64,000 bases of DNA from positions 186,001-250,000 of the forward strand of contig NZ_BSDC01000001.1 in assembly GCF_030268045.1 (NCBI RefSeq). Direction: 5' to 3'. Of the stretch, positions 37,736 through 46,599 are shown piece after piece. Every line of letters starts with the position of its first letter. Position 1 is the first letter of the stretch. This stretch comes from Geothrix edaphica. GTDB lineage: Bacteria > Acidobacteriota > Holophagae > Holophagales > Holophagaceae. The position numbers and the translations under genes were made by a program. The notes under the pieces were generated by a model. That model was not told the origin of the DNA. It worked only from the letters and a program-made list of their open reading frames with translations, and made no database searches.

Positions 37736-38899
37736 TCAGACAAAAGCTGACATGGCGCCCACGGTGAAGCCGGGATGGCGGTCCATGAGCGGGCGGGGCG
37801 GGGGGACGTGCTGGATCTTCGTGTACCCGGCATGGGCCAGGGCCTGGTCCCAGGCTTCGGGGGTGAGGAAGCCGTGGCGGGGCCGCCAGCGGGGGTCGAG
37901 CTTCACGCTGGTGAAGGCCTTGATGAAGTTGAAGAAGAACTCCAGGTAGAGCGGCGCGTCGAGGCTGGGCTTCAGGCATTCGCCGACGACGAGCCGCCCC
38001 CCGGGCTTCAGGTGGCCGCGGAGGTCGCGGAGCGTAGCCTCGAGATCCTGGGCCACATGCAGCACGTTGATGCCCACGATGGCGTCGAGGCTGGCGGGGG
38101 CGATGCCCTGGGCCTCGAGGGGCCGGTTCAGGTCCAGGGCCTGGAAGGCCAGGGGCAGGCCGGGCGCGGCCGCGGCCAGGTTCCGCTGGGCCCGGCGGAG
38201 GAAGGTGGGCGCCACGTCGGTGAACCGGTACTCGGCGATGCGGTCCAGCCATCCCTGCCCGGCGCCCTGCTCCGCCACCAGCTGGGCGAAGGAGCCGGCC
38301 CCGCCCCCCAGCTCCAGCACCCGGGCGCCGGCGGGCAGGCCCTCGCGGAGGGCCAACAGCGTCAACCAGTTGTTGGGGAAATAACCCAGGTTGCCGTTGC
38401 GGAAGTAGGCCAGCCACAGGGGGAACAGGGCCAGGTCGAAGAGCAGGGCATCGCCGTCCTTGCCTTCGGTGAAGAAGGGGCGGATGTGGGAGCGCACGCC
38501 GTCCAGGAGGTCGAAGTTGCTCGCATGGCCCGGCGCCTCGAGTTCCACGGCCTCGCGGATGCCCGCCAGGTCCAGGTCCGGCTGGCCCGTGAGGACGTAC
38601 CTGTCCCCCTGCCGGGCGAGCATCCCCTCGACCGCGAGGAAAGGCAGCATCCAGGCCAGGGGCTTGCGGGCCTGGCCAGGCAGGTCTTCGCAGAGGCCGT
38701 CGAGGGTCACGCCGTCCCTCAGGCGGGCCTCCCAGCCCAGGTCGAAGAGCAGCAGGAGGCAGACGCGGGCGGTATATCGCTCCGCGGCCCGGTGCAGGAC
38801 GAGGAAGGGGCGCGTGAACAGGGGCGCGATCTCCGCTCCCTGGGGCCCCAGCAGGCCAAGGCCCGGGGGCGCCTCGATGGGACCGAGGCGCTCGACCAT
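37736..38899 (-). CDS. Class I SAM-dependent methyltransferase
   Basis: The 387-residue protein has a helical N-terminal half of about 180 residues. A Rossmann methyltransferase domain follows: motif I VLELGGGAGSF, motif II-like YRFTDVAP, then IVGINVLHVAQDL and LKPGGRLVVGE. The arrangement resembles C- or O-methyltransferases of natural-product pathways, in which the N-terminal part holds substrate. The substrate is not known. It overlaps prs by a TGATG, so the two are translationally coupled, although no functional link is obvious. Confidence 0.82.
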   Translation of the reverse strand: MVERLGPIEAPPGLGLLGPQGAEIAPLFTRPFLVLHRAAERYTARVCLLLLFDLGWEARLRDGVTLDGLCEDLPGQARKPLAWMLPFLAVEGMLARQGDRYVLTGQPDLDLAGIREAVELEAPGHASNFDLLDGVRSHIRPFFTEGKDGDALLFDLALFPLWLAYFRNGNLGYFPNNWLTLLALREGLPAGARVLELGGGAGSFAQLVAEQGAGQGWLDRIAEYRFTDVAPTFLRRAQRNLAAAAPGLPLAFQALDLNRPLEAQGIAPASLDAIVGINVLHVAQDLEATLRDLRGHLKPGGRLVVGECLKPSLDAPLYLEFFFNFIKAFTSVKLDPRWRPRHGFLTPEAWDQALAHAGYTKIQHVPPPRPLMDRHPGFTVGAMSAFV

Positions 38900-39846
38900 C
38901 AGTCCATCATCTCGCTGATGCTGCGGCCCCCGTGGATGCGGAGGATGGCGTCGCCGAAGAGGGCGGCCGTGGAGAGCACCCGCAGGTTGGGCAGGGCCTT
39001 GGCGCGGTCGGGTGGGACGGGAATGCTGTCGGTGATCACCAGCTCGTCCAGGTTCGCCGAGTTGAGGGTCTCCACCGCGTTTCCCGAGAGGACGCCGTGG
39101 GTGACGCCCACGCGGACCGTGCGGGCGCCGAACTCGCGGAGGATGCGGGCCGCCTCCTTGATGGAGCCGCCGGTGGCGATCTCGTCATCGTAGATGATGG
39201 CGTCCTTCCCCTTCACGTCGCCGATGAGGGCCACGCTCTGGGCCTTCTCCGTGTCGTCGAAGCGGCGCTTGTCGATGATGGCCATGGGCACGGACAGCCG
39301 CTTGGCGAAGTGCCCCGCGAACTTGGCGGCCCCCGCGTCCGTGGCCACCACCACGGCGTTGGAGAGGTCCTTGGTCTTGAAGTAGTTCGTGAGGGTGGGC
39401 GTGGCCAGCAGCTGGTCCGCGGGCTTGCGGAAGAAGCCCAGGATCTGGGGGGCGTGCAGGGTCATGGTGAGCACGCGGTCGGCGCCGGCAGTCTCCAGCA
39501 GGTCGGCCACCAGGCGGGCCGTGATGGAGATGCGCGCCTCGTCCTTCTTGTCGCTGCGGGCGTAGGGGAAATAGGGCAGCACCGCCGTGATGCGGGCCGC
39601 GGACGCGAACTTCAGGGCGTCGATGAGGATCAGCAGCTCCAGCAGGTTGTCGCTGACGGGCGGGCAGGAGGTCTGGATCACGAAGACGTCCGATTCCCGG
39701 ACGTTCTCCTCGATCTTCACCTTGATGTTCTCGTTGGAAAATCGAGTGATCTTGAGCTTCCCCAGGGGCATGCCCATGTGCGTGGCGATGCCCCTCGCCA
39801 GATCCGGGTGGCTGCTCCCGGAAAACACCTTCATCTCGCCGAACAT
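38899..39846 (-). CDS. prs: Ribose-phosphate pyrophosphokinase
   Basis: The 315-residue enzyme makes PRPP from ribose 5-phosphate and ATP. Conserved segments are MKVFSGSSHPDLA, the flexible-loop region PYFPYARSDKKD, LHAPQILGFF, and the PRPP-binding DDEIATGGSI. I chose the ATG with GGGGGAT upstream, which gives the standard length. It lies upstream of the methyltransferase gene and shares one base with it (TGATG). Confidence 0.97.
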   Translation of the reverse strand: MFGEMKVFSGSSHPDLARGIATHMGMPLGKLKITRFSNENIKVKIEENVRESDVFVIQTSCPPVSDNLLELLILIDALKFASAARITAVLPYFPYARSDKKDEARISITARLVADLLETAGADRVLTMTLHAPQILGFFRKPADQLLATPTLTNYFKTKDLSNAVVVATDAGAAKFAGHFAKRLSVPMAIIDKRRFDDTEKAQSVALIGDVKGKDAIIYDDEIATGGSIKEAARILREFGARTVRVGVTHGVLSGNAVETLNSANLDELVITDSIPVPPDRAKALPNLRVLSTAALFGDAILRIHGGRSISEMMD

Positions 39847-40008
39847 GGATCCCCCGATCTCGCCCCCAGTGTAGCCGAGGGGTCGGGCCGTGGCCGTCAC
39901 AGGGATATCGCCCCGGATAAAACCCGCGGCGCCCCGGGGTGGGAGGCGCCGCGGGGGCGGGCCGGAGGCCCCAGCCTGAAGTGGCCTGGGCTGCGCCAGT
40001 GGGGCGAC

Positions 40009-40512
40009 TCAGCCCTCGTCGGCGCTGGGGCCGTAGATGGAGGGCACCGGGACGTCGAGCAGCCGGAGGTAGACGGCCACCTGAGCCCGGTGGTGGATGA
40101 GGTGGTTCATCACGAAGCCGCGATAGACGGCGATGCGGGGCATGGCGAACAGGACCTGGCCCTGGTTCTTGAGCGTCCAGACCACGTGGAAGTCCTCGTC
40201 CGAGGCGCCGTCCAGGGCCTTCAGGGCCCCTTCCACCCCAGCGTCCAAGGTGCGGAGCAGCCCCTCGGTCGTCGTGCTGGGCTTGGGCTGCCGGGCCTGG
40301 GTTTCGGGCAGGCCGAAATCCAGCTCGGTCTCGGTCATGGTGCTGATGGTCCAGCCGGGGATCGTGGCCAGGTGGTTCGCGAGGTCGCCCAGGGTGAAGG
40401 ACTTGGGATGGGGGCGGTAGTCCATCCGGCCCGCGGGGATGCGCTCGAGCACGCGGCGCAGGGTGGCCATTTCGTGCTCGAACTCGGGGAGGAGGGCTTT
40501 GGCGAGGGCCAT
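40009..40512 (-). CDS. DinB-like helical protein
   Basis: The 167-residue protein has a four-helix bundle pattern typical of DinB/YfiT proteins. Putative metal ligands are His47 in LGDLANHLATIP and the pair in MNHLIHHRAQ. Such proteins often act as thiol-dependent S-transferases (bacillithiol or glutathione) or have unknown function. GGAG precedes the ATG. It is followed by a WYL regulator on the same strand, upstream in coordinate order, with a separate start. Confidence 0.85.
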   Translation of the reverse strand: MALAKALLPEFEHEMATLRRVLERIPAGRMDYRPHPKSFTLGDLANHLATIPGWTISTMTETELDFGLPETQARQPKPSTTTEGLLRTLDAGVEGALKALDGASDEDFHVVWTLKNQGQVLFAMPRIAVYRGFVMNHLIHHRAQVAVYLRLLDVPVPSIYGPSADEG

Positions 40513-40593
40513 GGAGGCTCCTTGGGAAGTGGAAGGACCATGGTGCCCCCGACTCCTGACAACCTGGTGGCAGGAGTGTTTGGACAGGCGCTT

Positions 40594-41283
40594 TTAGATC
40601 TGGTTCTTTTCCGTCCGGATTTTCCCCAGGTAGTCCTCCAGGCCCCGCCCGGGGAGGGCTTCGAAGGGACCGAGCAGCTCCGTGGACTGGATCCGGTCCA
40701 CCCGGAAGGTGCGGAGCGCCTCCCGGAGCTCGCACCAGGCGGCCAGGTGCCACCGGTAGCCCCAGAAGATCACGCCGAGCGGCTGGAGGACCCGGTCCGA
40801 GCAGGTCCCGTCGGCCCGGGCGTAGGTGACCCGCACCCGGCGCTGCTCCCGCAGGCCCTGCCGCAGCTCCCCCAGGAAGCGGGCGGTCTCCGGCGGCACG
40901 TGGAAGTCCGGCACCAGGAAGGGGAGGCCCGACAGGGGCTGTTTCCGGTCGGGCGGAAGGACGGCCTCCACCTTGCGGAGCACGCTTTCCGCCGCCTTCC
41001 GCAGCGAGGGATCGCCCCAGGCCGCCACGACCCGGGCCCCCAGGAGCAGGGCCTCGCCCTCCTCGGCATTGAACATGAACGGCGGCAGGTCGAAGTGGCG
41101 CGGCAGGCTGTAGCCGACGCCGGCCTCGCTCTCGATGGGCACGCCGGAGGCCATGAGGTCGGCGACGTCACGGTAGAGGGTGCGCTCGCTGACGCCGAGC
41201 TCCCTGGCGAGGCGCGCGGCGGTGCTGATGCGGTCCCGCCGCAGCAGCTGCACGATCTGGAACAGGCGGTCGGCGCGGCGCAT
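40594..41283 (-). CDS. HTH-WYL transcriptional regulator (YafY type)
   Basis: The 229-residue protein has an N-terminal HTH_11 domain (MRRADRLFQIVQLLRRDR, ARELGVSERTLYRDV) and a C-terminal WYL domain (LGVIFWGYRWHLAAWCELR). This is the standard small YafY layout. It likely regulates a nearby gene, for instance the DinB-like gene downstream on the same strand; YafY-DinB neighbours are common. It begins 32 bp after murA, which is on the same strand, so read-through from murA is possible. Confidence 0.9.
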   Translation of the reverse strand: MRRADRLFQIVQLLRRDRISTAARLARELGVSERTLYRDVADLMASGVPIESEAGVGYSLPRHFDLPPFMFNAEEGEALLLGARVVAAWGDPSLRKAAESVLRKVEAVLPPDRKQPLSGLPFLVPDFHVPPETARFLGELRQGLREQRRVRVTYARADGTCSDRVLQPLGVIFWGYRWHLAAWCELREALRTFRVDRIQSTELLGPFEALPGRGLEDYLGKIRTEKNQI

Positions 41284-41315
41284 GGGGGTCGGGATCGGGA
41301 CAGGTCGGACGGCGC

Positions 41316-42617
41316 CTAGACCCTGCCGCCGCCCACGCGCTCGATGTGCGCGCCCACGCCCTGGAGCTTCTTCTCCAGGCCGGCGTAGCCGCGGTCGAGG
41401 TGGTAGATTCGGTCCACGATGGTCTCGCCTTTGGCCACGAGGCCGGCGATGACCAGGGCCGCGCTGGCGCGGAGGTCCGTGGCCATCACGGTGCAGCCCG
41501 TCAGATCCGCGGGGCCCGCCACGATGGCCGTGTGGCCGTCCGTGCGCAGGTTGGCGCCCAGGCGCTCCAGTTCCATGGCGTGCTGGAAGCGGTTCTCGAA
41601 GATGCCCTCGTTGATGACGCTGATGCCGCAGGCCTGGGTCATGACCGCCATCACTTGGGCCTGCAGATCGGTGGGAAAGCCGGGGAAGGGCAGGGTGGTG
41701 ACATCCTTCGAGCGCAGCTTCTGACCGCACTCCCGCTGGATGCGCAGCTGGCGGCCGTCCTGACCCTCGCGTTCGGTGATCACGCAGCCCGAGCGCTCCA
41801 GCAGGTCCAGCAGCGACCGCAGGTGCTCGGGCTCGCAGCGGTCCAGCACCACGTCGCCGCAGGCCGCGGCCACGGCGCAGAGGTAGGTGCCCGCCTCGAT
41901 GCGGTCGGGGATGACCGCGTGCTCGCAGCCGTGGAGGCGCTCGACACCCGTGATGGTGAGGGTGCCCGTGCCGATGCCCTCGATCTGCGCGCCCATCTCC
42001 ACCAGGAGGCTGGCCAGGTCGCCGATCTCGGGCTCCAGGGCGGCATTGCGCAGGACCGTGGTGCCCTGCGCCAGGGCCGCGGCCATGAGGATGTTCTCCG
42101 TGGCGCCCACGCTCACCTTCTCGAAGGTGTGGTCGATGCCCTTCAGCCGGCCCTTCACCGAGGCGTGGATGTAGCCGTGGCTGATCTCGATCACGGCCCC
42201 CATGCGTTCCAGGGCCTCCAGGTGCAGGTTCACGGGGCGGGCCCCGATGGCGCAGCCGCCGGGCAGGCTCACGGTGGCCTTCCCGAAGCGGGCGAGGAGG
42301 GGCCCCAGCACCAGGATGGAGGCCCGCATGGTCTTCACCAGGTCGTAGGGCGCCTTGGGGTCGTCGCTGCCGGTACAGGCGAGCTTGGCGACCAGCTCGA
42401 AGCCCTCGCCTTCGGGCTCCAGCGTGGCCTCCGTGCCCAGGGCCTGGAGCACCTTCACCATGGTGCGGATGTCCGCCACCGCGGGCAGGTTGGACAGCAC
42501 GACGGCATCCGGGGTGAGCAGGGCCGCCGCCAGGCAGGGCAGGGCCGCGTTCTTCGCCCCGGACACCCGGATGCGCCCCCGCAGGGGATGTCCACCTTGG
42601 ATCACCAGTCGGTCCAT
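41316..42617 (-). CDS. murA: UDP-N-acetylglucosamine 1-carboxyvinyltransferase
   Basis: The 433-residue enzyme transfers enolpyruvate to UDP-GlcNAc, the first committed step of peptidoglycan synthesis. The conserved start SGAKNAALPCLAAALL and the catalytic loop PGGCAIGARPVNLHL with the reactive Cys are present. So fosfomycin should target it, since the residue is Cys and not Asp. GGAG precedes the ATG. The gene is preceded by the DUF1579 gene and its terminator. Confidence 0.97.
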   Translation of the reverse strand: MDRLVIQGGHPLRGRIRVSGAKNAALPCLAAALLTPDAVVLSNLPAVADIRTMVKVLQALGTEATLEPEGEGFELVAKLACTGSDDPKAPYDLVKTMRASILVLGPLLARFGKATVSLPGGCAIGARPVNLHLEALERMGAVIEISHGYIHASVKGRLKGIDHTFEKVSVGATENILMAAALAQGTTVLRNAALEPEIGDLASLLVEMGAQIEGIGTGTLTITGVERLHGCEHAVIPDRIEAGTYLCAVAAACGDVVLDRCEPEHLRSLLDLLERSGCVITEREGQDGRQLRIQRECGQKLRSKDVTTLPFPGFPTDLQAQVMAVMTQACGISVINEGIFENRFQHAMELERLGANLRTDGHTAIVAGPADLTGCTVMATDLRASAALVIAGLVAKGETIVDRIYHLDRGYAGLEKKLQGVGAHIERVGGGRV

Positions 42618-42662
42618 CGAAACTCCAGCCCTCTAGCGTAGCCCAAGCAGGGCGTTCGAACT

Positions 42663-42690
42663 CCACCCCACGGTGGGAACCGTGGGGTGG
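42663..42690 (-). terminator. Terminator hairpin downstream of the DUF1579 gene
   Basis: CCACCCCACGGT pairs perfectly with ACCGTGGGGTGG around GGGA (12-bp stem). It lies 38 bp after the DUF1579 stop and about 45 bp upstream of murA. Confidence 0.6.
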
Positions 42691-42728
42691 GTCATGCGCC
42701 CGGAGGTGGCCAGATCGGAGCGGACCCC

Positions 42729-43340
42729 CTACTTCTGGCGGGTGTAGGTGATCTCCATGGTCTTGATCTCTTTCCCGCCCCGGGATTCGTACCACTCCAT
42801 GACATGGGAGTCGTCGCTCAGGATCTTCACGGTCTGACGGACTTTGACTTTCGTGCCCGGCTTCATCATGTCGTCCATGTCGCCTTTGTAGGTGAAGGTC
42901 TTGGAGGTGGGGTCGTAGGTTCCCGTCATGAGCATGATGGCGGTGCCCATGTTGTCGGCCCAGGTGGCGGTGAAATGCCTGGCCACGTTGTCATAGCCCG
43001 TGAGCCCGAGCCCCTGGAAGGCCATTCCACCGAATGTGCCCGTGTACTCGCCCTGGATGAAGCGTCCGTCCATCAAGGGGGTGTAGACCGCGGAGCCCGT
43101 GGACATCTCCGGCGGGGCTCCGGGTTCCATCCACATCTTCGTGGCGAAGGTCCACTGGCCGGTGAGCCCGGCGAGAAGCTTGTGGTTCGAGCCCGGCGTG
43201 GCGGCCTTTTGCCAGGCTTCCATCATCGCCTGCTGAGCGGCCGTGGGCTTTTTCTCCTTCGCTTCCTGGGCCAGGAGTGGCAAGGCCATGACCATGCTGG
43301 CGGCGGCCACGATGCGCGTGAAGAGATGCTGCAGGGACAT
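42729..43340 (-). CDS. Exported DUF1579 family protein
   Basis: The 203-residue protein has a signal peptide (residues 1-24, ending LLAQ). A DUF1579-type barrel follows, with HKLLAGLTGQWTFATKMWMEP near residue 53. DGRFIQGEYTG, GLGLTGYDN and EWYESRGGKEIKTMEI are typical of the family. The function of DUF1579 is unknown; a lipid- or ligand-binding beta barrel is likely. It is a separate unit with a hairpin after the stop and a terminator upstream. Confidence 0.82.
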   Translation of the reverse strand: MSLQHLFTRIVAAASMVMALPLLAQEAKEKKPTAAQQAMMEAWQKAATPGSNHKLLAGLTGQWTFATKMWMEPGAPPEMSTGSAVYTPLMDGRFIQGEYTGTFGGMAFQGLGLTGYDNVARHFTATWADNMGTAIMLMTGTYDPTSKTFTYKGDMDDMMKPGTKVKVRQTVKILSDDSHVMEWYESRGGKEIKTMEITYTRQK

Positions 43341-43394
43341 GTGAGCCTCCTACAAGATGCTCGGTACGAGCGGAGGGATACCGTACCACAATCA

Positions 43395-43433
43395 AGAAAA
43401 ATAAAATCCATTTCGATGAAATGGCGTTTTTTT
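43395..43433. terminator. Bidirectional intrinsic terminator
   Basis: CCATTTC (43408-43414) and GAAATGG (43418-43424) flank GAT. Seven T follow on the plus strand and ATTTTATTTTT on the minus strand. It ends the lepB transcript on the minus strand. Confidence 0.75.
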
Positions 43434-43513
43434 CGTCATTCATGGACCCACCCAGGGGCCTGTGCGTGCGAGATCATTCTTCCCTGCCGCGGGCTCGGCG
43501 GTGGGCGTTTGCT

Positions 43514-43948
43514 TTAGAGGATGCGCGCCCGCAGGGCTTTCGCGGGCAGCGGCCCCCAGCTCCGCCCGTCCTGGCTGTCGGGCCGGTTGTCGCCCAGGAC
43601 CAGGTAGCCGTCCCCGCAGCCCGTCCGGCCCCGCCCCTCGCGCTCCGGATGGACAACCCAGGGCTCATCCAGCCGCTGGCTATTGACCCAGAGATCCGGG
43701 CCGGTCCAGGCCACGCTATTGCCGGGAAGCCCCAGCACCCGCTTCACGGTGGGGCCGTGAGGCCCTTCCACCAGCCAGATCTCGCCCCGCCGGGGGGCAT
43801 GGCTGACCCAGGCCCGCAAGGCCAGGCGCAGGCTCCCATCGTGGAGCGCCGGTTCCATGCTGCGTCCGGACACGCGGACGGGATGTACCACGGCCAGGGG
43901 GGCCAGGGCCAGGGCCAAGGCGGCGGGAAGGATCCAGGGTTTCATCAT
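43514..43948 (-). CDS. lepB: Signal peptidase I, short form
   Basis: The 144-residue protein has one N-terminal membrane helix and the S26 motifs. The catalytic Ser is in GRSMEPAL, the catalytic Lys is in TVKRVLGLPG, and the box E motif is GDNRPDSQDGRSWG. It cleaves signal peptides outside the membrane. It is shorter than E. coli LepB and lacks the large second domain, as in many Gram-positive and acidobacterial forms. Several starts are possible (43975, 43963 and 43948); the last has GGTGAG at good distance. A start at 43975 would overlap the preceding stop. Confidence 0.85.
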   Translation of the reverse strand: MMKPWILPAALALALAPLAVVHPVRVSGRSMEPALHDGSLRLALRAWVSHAPRRGEIWLVEGPHGPTVKRVLGLPGNSVAWTGPDLWVNSQRLDEPWVVHPEREGRGRTGCGDGYLVLGDNRPDSQDGRSWGPLPAKALRARIL

Positions 43949-43974
43949 GTGCTCACCAGACATCAGTCCCGCCA

Positions 43975-44328
43975 TCAGCCCCGCACTGCCAGCCGCCGTC
44001 CGCGCCCATCCGTCAGGGCGAGCTCCTTGAGGTGGGCGGGGGCTGGGACGAAGGGGGCCAGGTCCGCCAGCAGGCGCCGGGCCAGGGCCAGGGGGCCGTC
44101 CAGGTCCAGGTCCGAGAGGAGCTTCCCCTGGAGGGGCGCCAGGCGGCGATCCAGGGCGGCCTCCAGGTCGCGGAAGTCCACCACCACATCGAAGCCGTCC
44201 AGGCCCGGGCGCGCGGCCACCACCTCCACCGTGTAGTCGTGGCCCTCCCAGGCCTCGCCGGCGCGAAACACCACCGACAGGGGGCGGGTCACGGCGGCTT
44301 CGAAGATCAGGGGGGATGGGGCGGTCAA
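43975..44328 (-). CDS. 6-carboxytetrahydropterin synthase-like protein, metal site degenerate
   Basis: The 117-residue protein matches the length and fold of QueD/PTPS. GHDYTVEVV sits where the family has GHNY, and VVVDFRDLEAAL is the VxDFxxL signature. The early zinc-binding His near FEAAV and one of the later HxH ligands appear to be missing. The usual catalytic Cys is also not visible. So it may be a divergent homologue without normal QueD activity. It is immediately upstream of lepB and may be coupled with it. Confidence 0.65.
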   Translation of the reverse strand: MTAPSPLIFEAAVTRPLSVVFRAGEAWEGHDYTVEVVAARPGLDGFDVVVDFRDLEAALDRRLAPLQGKLLSDLDLDGPLALARRLLADLAPFVPAPAHLKELALTDGRGRRLAVRG

Positions 44329-44477
44329 GACTGACTCCAGGTCGGGACTTCAGTTTGTCACGGCCATGGCTACACTGTCCCTTCGACCGCATACCTGATA
44401 ACTGGGTGAGACAATGCCAGGGCCCCAAGCCCCGCGCTGTGGCCCACTCTGAACGTCGACTGCTGGGAGGGACCGCC

Positions 44478-46517
44478 ATGAAGGCCCTGGAAATCGCGCT
44501 GTTCTGGATCATGACCCTGGCCGCGGTCGGATTCTTCGCCTGGACCATCCGGCTGCGGATCGCCACCCTGAAGGCGGGCCTGCCTGACAACCGCTTCGAC
44601 CAGCCCTGGGTGCGCCTGAAGGGCGTGTTCACGCTGGCCATCATGCAGAAGCGCATGGTCCGCGACAAGTACGCGGGCTTCTACCACATCCTCATCTTCT
44701 GGGGCTTCTGCGCCCTGGCCCTGCGCTCCGTCGGCCTGGTGCTGGAGGGCCTCTTCCCGGCCTTCCACATGACCGAAGCCCTGGGCGCCTTCGGCCTCGG
44801 CTACCAGACCACCAAGGACGTGTTCGAGGTGCTGGTGCTGCTTGGCCTGGGCCTCGCCACCTTCCGCCGCCTGGCCGCCAAGCCCTGGCGCCTGGAGAAC
44901 TCCTGGGACGCCTGGGCCACCCTGAGCCTCATCGGTGGCCTCATGGTCACCGACCTGCTGGCGGACGGCGCCTACGTGGCCCTACACCATCCCGCCTGGG
45001 CCGCCTGGTCTCCCGCCGGCGTGGCCGTGGCCGGCTGGCTGGGCGGCCTGAGCCAGACCGGCCTCATGGTGCTCTACAAGACCATGTGGTGGCTGCACCT
45101 GGCCACCCTCTACTTCTTCGCCAACTTCCTGCCCTACTCCAAGCACTTCCATGTCTTCACGTCGCTCTTCAACATCTACTTCCGCGAGCTGGAGCCCCAG
45201 AAGAACCTCAAGCCCATGGACATGGAGGCCGAGCACTTCGGCATCAACAAGATCCAGGACTTCACCTGGAAGCAGATGCTGGACTTCTACACCTGCGTGG
45301 AGTGCGGCCGCTGCCTGGAGAACTGCCCCACGACCCTGACCGGCAAGCCGCTGCGTCCCAAGGATTTCGGGACGGACCTGCGCGACTACCTGAAGGCCAC
45401 GCCCCTGGAGCAGATGGGCCAGGACAAGCCCGTGCCCGAGGACCGCAAACTCATCGGCGGCCCCGTCCCCGAGGGCTCGTACTGGAAGCGCGATGACGAG
45501 CACGCCCCCTGGAGCAAGGCCCAGCTCGAGGGCTGGATCAGCCAGGACACCATCTGGGCCTGCACCAGCTGCGGCTACTGCGAATGGGCCTGCCCCCTGC
45601 AGATCAGCTTCGTGGACAAGCTCGTGGGCATGCGGCGCTACCTCACCCTGGAGGAGAGCGACTTCCCCGCCGAGGCCCAGGTGGCCTTCAAGGGCATGGA
45701 ACGCCAGGGCAATCCCTGGAACCTGCCCCAGGCCGACCGCGCCAAGTGGGCCGAGGGCCTCGAAGTCCCCACCTTCGCCGAGCACCCCGAGGCCGAGTAC
45801 CTCTTCTGGGTGGGCTGCGCCGGCAGCTACGACGCGGCTGGACAGAAGGTGTCCAAGTCCCTGGTGAAGCTGCTCAAGGCGGCCAACGTCTCCTTCGCCA
45901 TCCTCGGCACCGAGGAGAGCTGCACCTGCGAGTCCGCCCGACGCCTGGGCAACGAGTACCTCTACCAGTCCGCCACCGAGGCCAACATCGAGACCCTCAA
46001 GGGCCATGGCGTGAAGAAGGTCGTCACCAACTGCCCCCACTGCCTGAACACCCTGAAGAACGAGTACCCGGCCTTCGGCGGGGACTTCGAGGTGGTGCAT
46101 GGCACGGAGCTGGTGGCCAAGCTGATGGCCGAAGGGAAGATCAAGCTCGAGCAGACCGTGGAGGCGGACCTCACCTACCACGACCCCTGCTACCTCAGCC
46201 GCATCAACGGCCAGGTGGAGGCCCCCCGCGCCATCCTCGACGCCATCCCCGGCGTGAAGCTCACGGAGATGGAGAAGCACGGCGAAGCCACCATGTGCTG
46301 CGGCGCCGGCGGCGGCCGCTTCTGGCTGGAGGAGCACCTGGGCAAGCGCGTGAACCACGAGCGCTTCGAGCAGGCCCTCGAAACCAAGGCCACCACCATC
46401 GCCGTGGGCTGCCCCTTCTGCAACGTCATGCTGAACAACGCGGCGGGTGAGACCAACCACGAAGGCGTGGCCACAACGGACGTGCTGGAGCTGGCGGCGA
46501 AGGCGCTGAAGGCGTAG
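44478..46517 (+). CDS. Membrane Fe-S/cytochrome b oxidoreductase, Etf-linked (CCG-domain) type
   Basis: The 679-residue protein has an N-terminal membrane part of about five helices like NarI, with His residues suited to haem b. A cytosolic part follows with two [4Fe-4S] ferredoxin motifs, CVECGRCLENCP and CTSCGYCEWACP. It then has two CCG-type domains: a degenerate first (ESCTCESARRLGNEYLY, TNCPHC) and a full second (DPCYLSR, MCCGAGGGRFW, GCPFC). Such proteins (EtfQO-like, DUF224) pass electrons from electron-transfer flavoprotein to quinone. They are abundant in Geobacter and Syntrophomonas relatives. No etfAB is nearby. GGGAGG precedes the ATG at 44478. A terminator follows. Confidence 0.9.
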   Translation: MKALEIALFWIMTLAAVGFFAWTIRLRIATLKAGLPDNRFDQPWVRLKGVFTLAIMQKRMVRDKYAGFYHILIFWGFCALALRSVGLVLEGLFPAFHMTEALGAFGLGYQTTKDVFEVLVLLGLGLATFRRLAAKPWRLENSWDAWATLSLIGGLMVTDLLADGAYVALHHPAWAAWSPAGVAVAGWLGGLSQTGLMVLYKTMWWLHLATLYFFANFLPYSKHFHVFTSLFNIYFRELEPQKNLKPMDMEAEHFGINKIQDFTWKQMLDFYTCVECGRCLENCPTTLTGKPLRPKDFGTDLRDYLKATPLEQMGQDKPVPEDRKLIGGPVPEGSYWKRDDEHAPWSKAQLEGWISQDTIWACTSCGYCEWACPLQISFVDKLVGMRRYLTLEESDFPAEAQVAFKGMERQGNPWNLPQADRAKWAEGLEVPTFAEHPEAEYLFWVGCAGSYDAAGQKVSKSLVKLLKAANVSFAILGTEESCTCESARRLGNEYLYQSATEANIETLKGHGVKKVVTNCPHCLNTLKNEYPAFGGDFEVVHGTELVAKLMAEGKIKLEQTVEADLTYHDPCYLSRINGQVEAPRAILDAIPGVKLTEMEKHGEATMCCGAGGGRFWLEEHLGKRVNHERFEQALETKATTIAVGCPFCNVMLNNAAGETNHEGVATTDVLELAAKALKA

Positions 46518-46540
46518 GTCGTCCCTTCCTGCGAGACGAG

Positions 46541-46565
46541 GGGGCGCAAACACGCCCCTTTGTTT
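46541..46565 (+). terminator. Intrinsic terminator
   Basis: GGGGCG pairs with CGCCCC around CAAACA, followed by TTTGTTT. It lies 24 bp after the oxidoreductase stop. Confidence 0.75.
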
Positions 46566-46599
46566 CGTTGGAGGGCCCCCACCCCCCGAGGGGCCGCGT

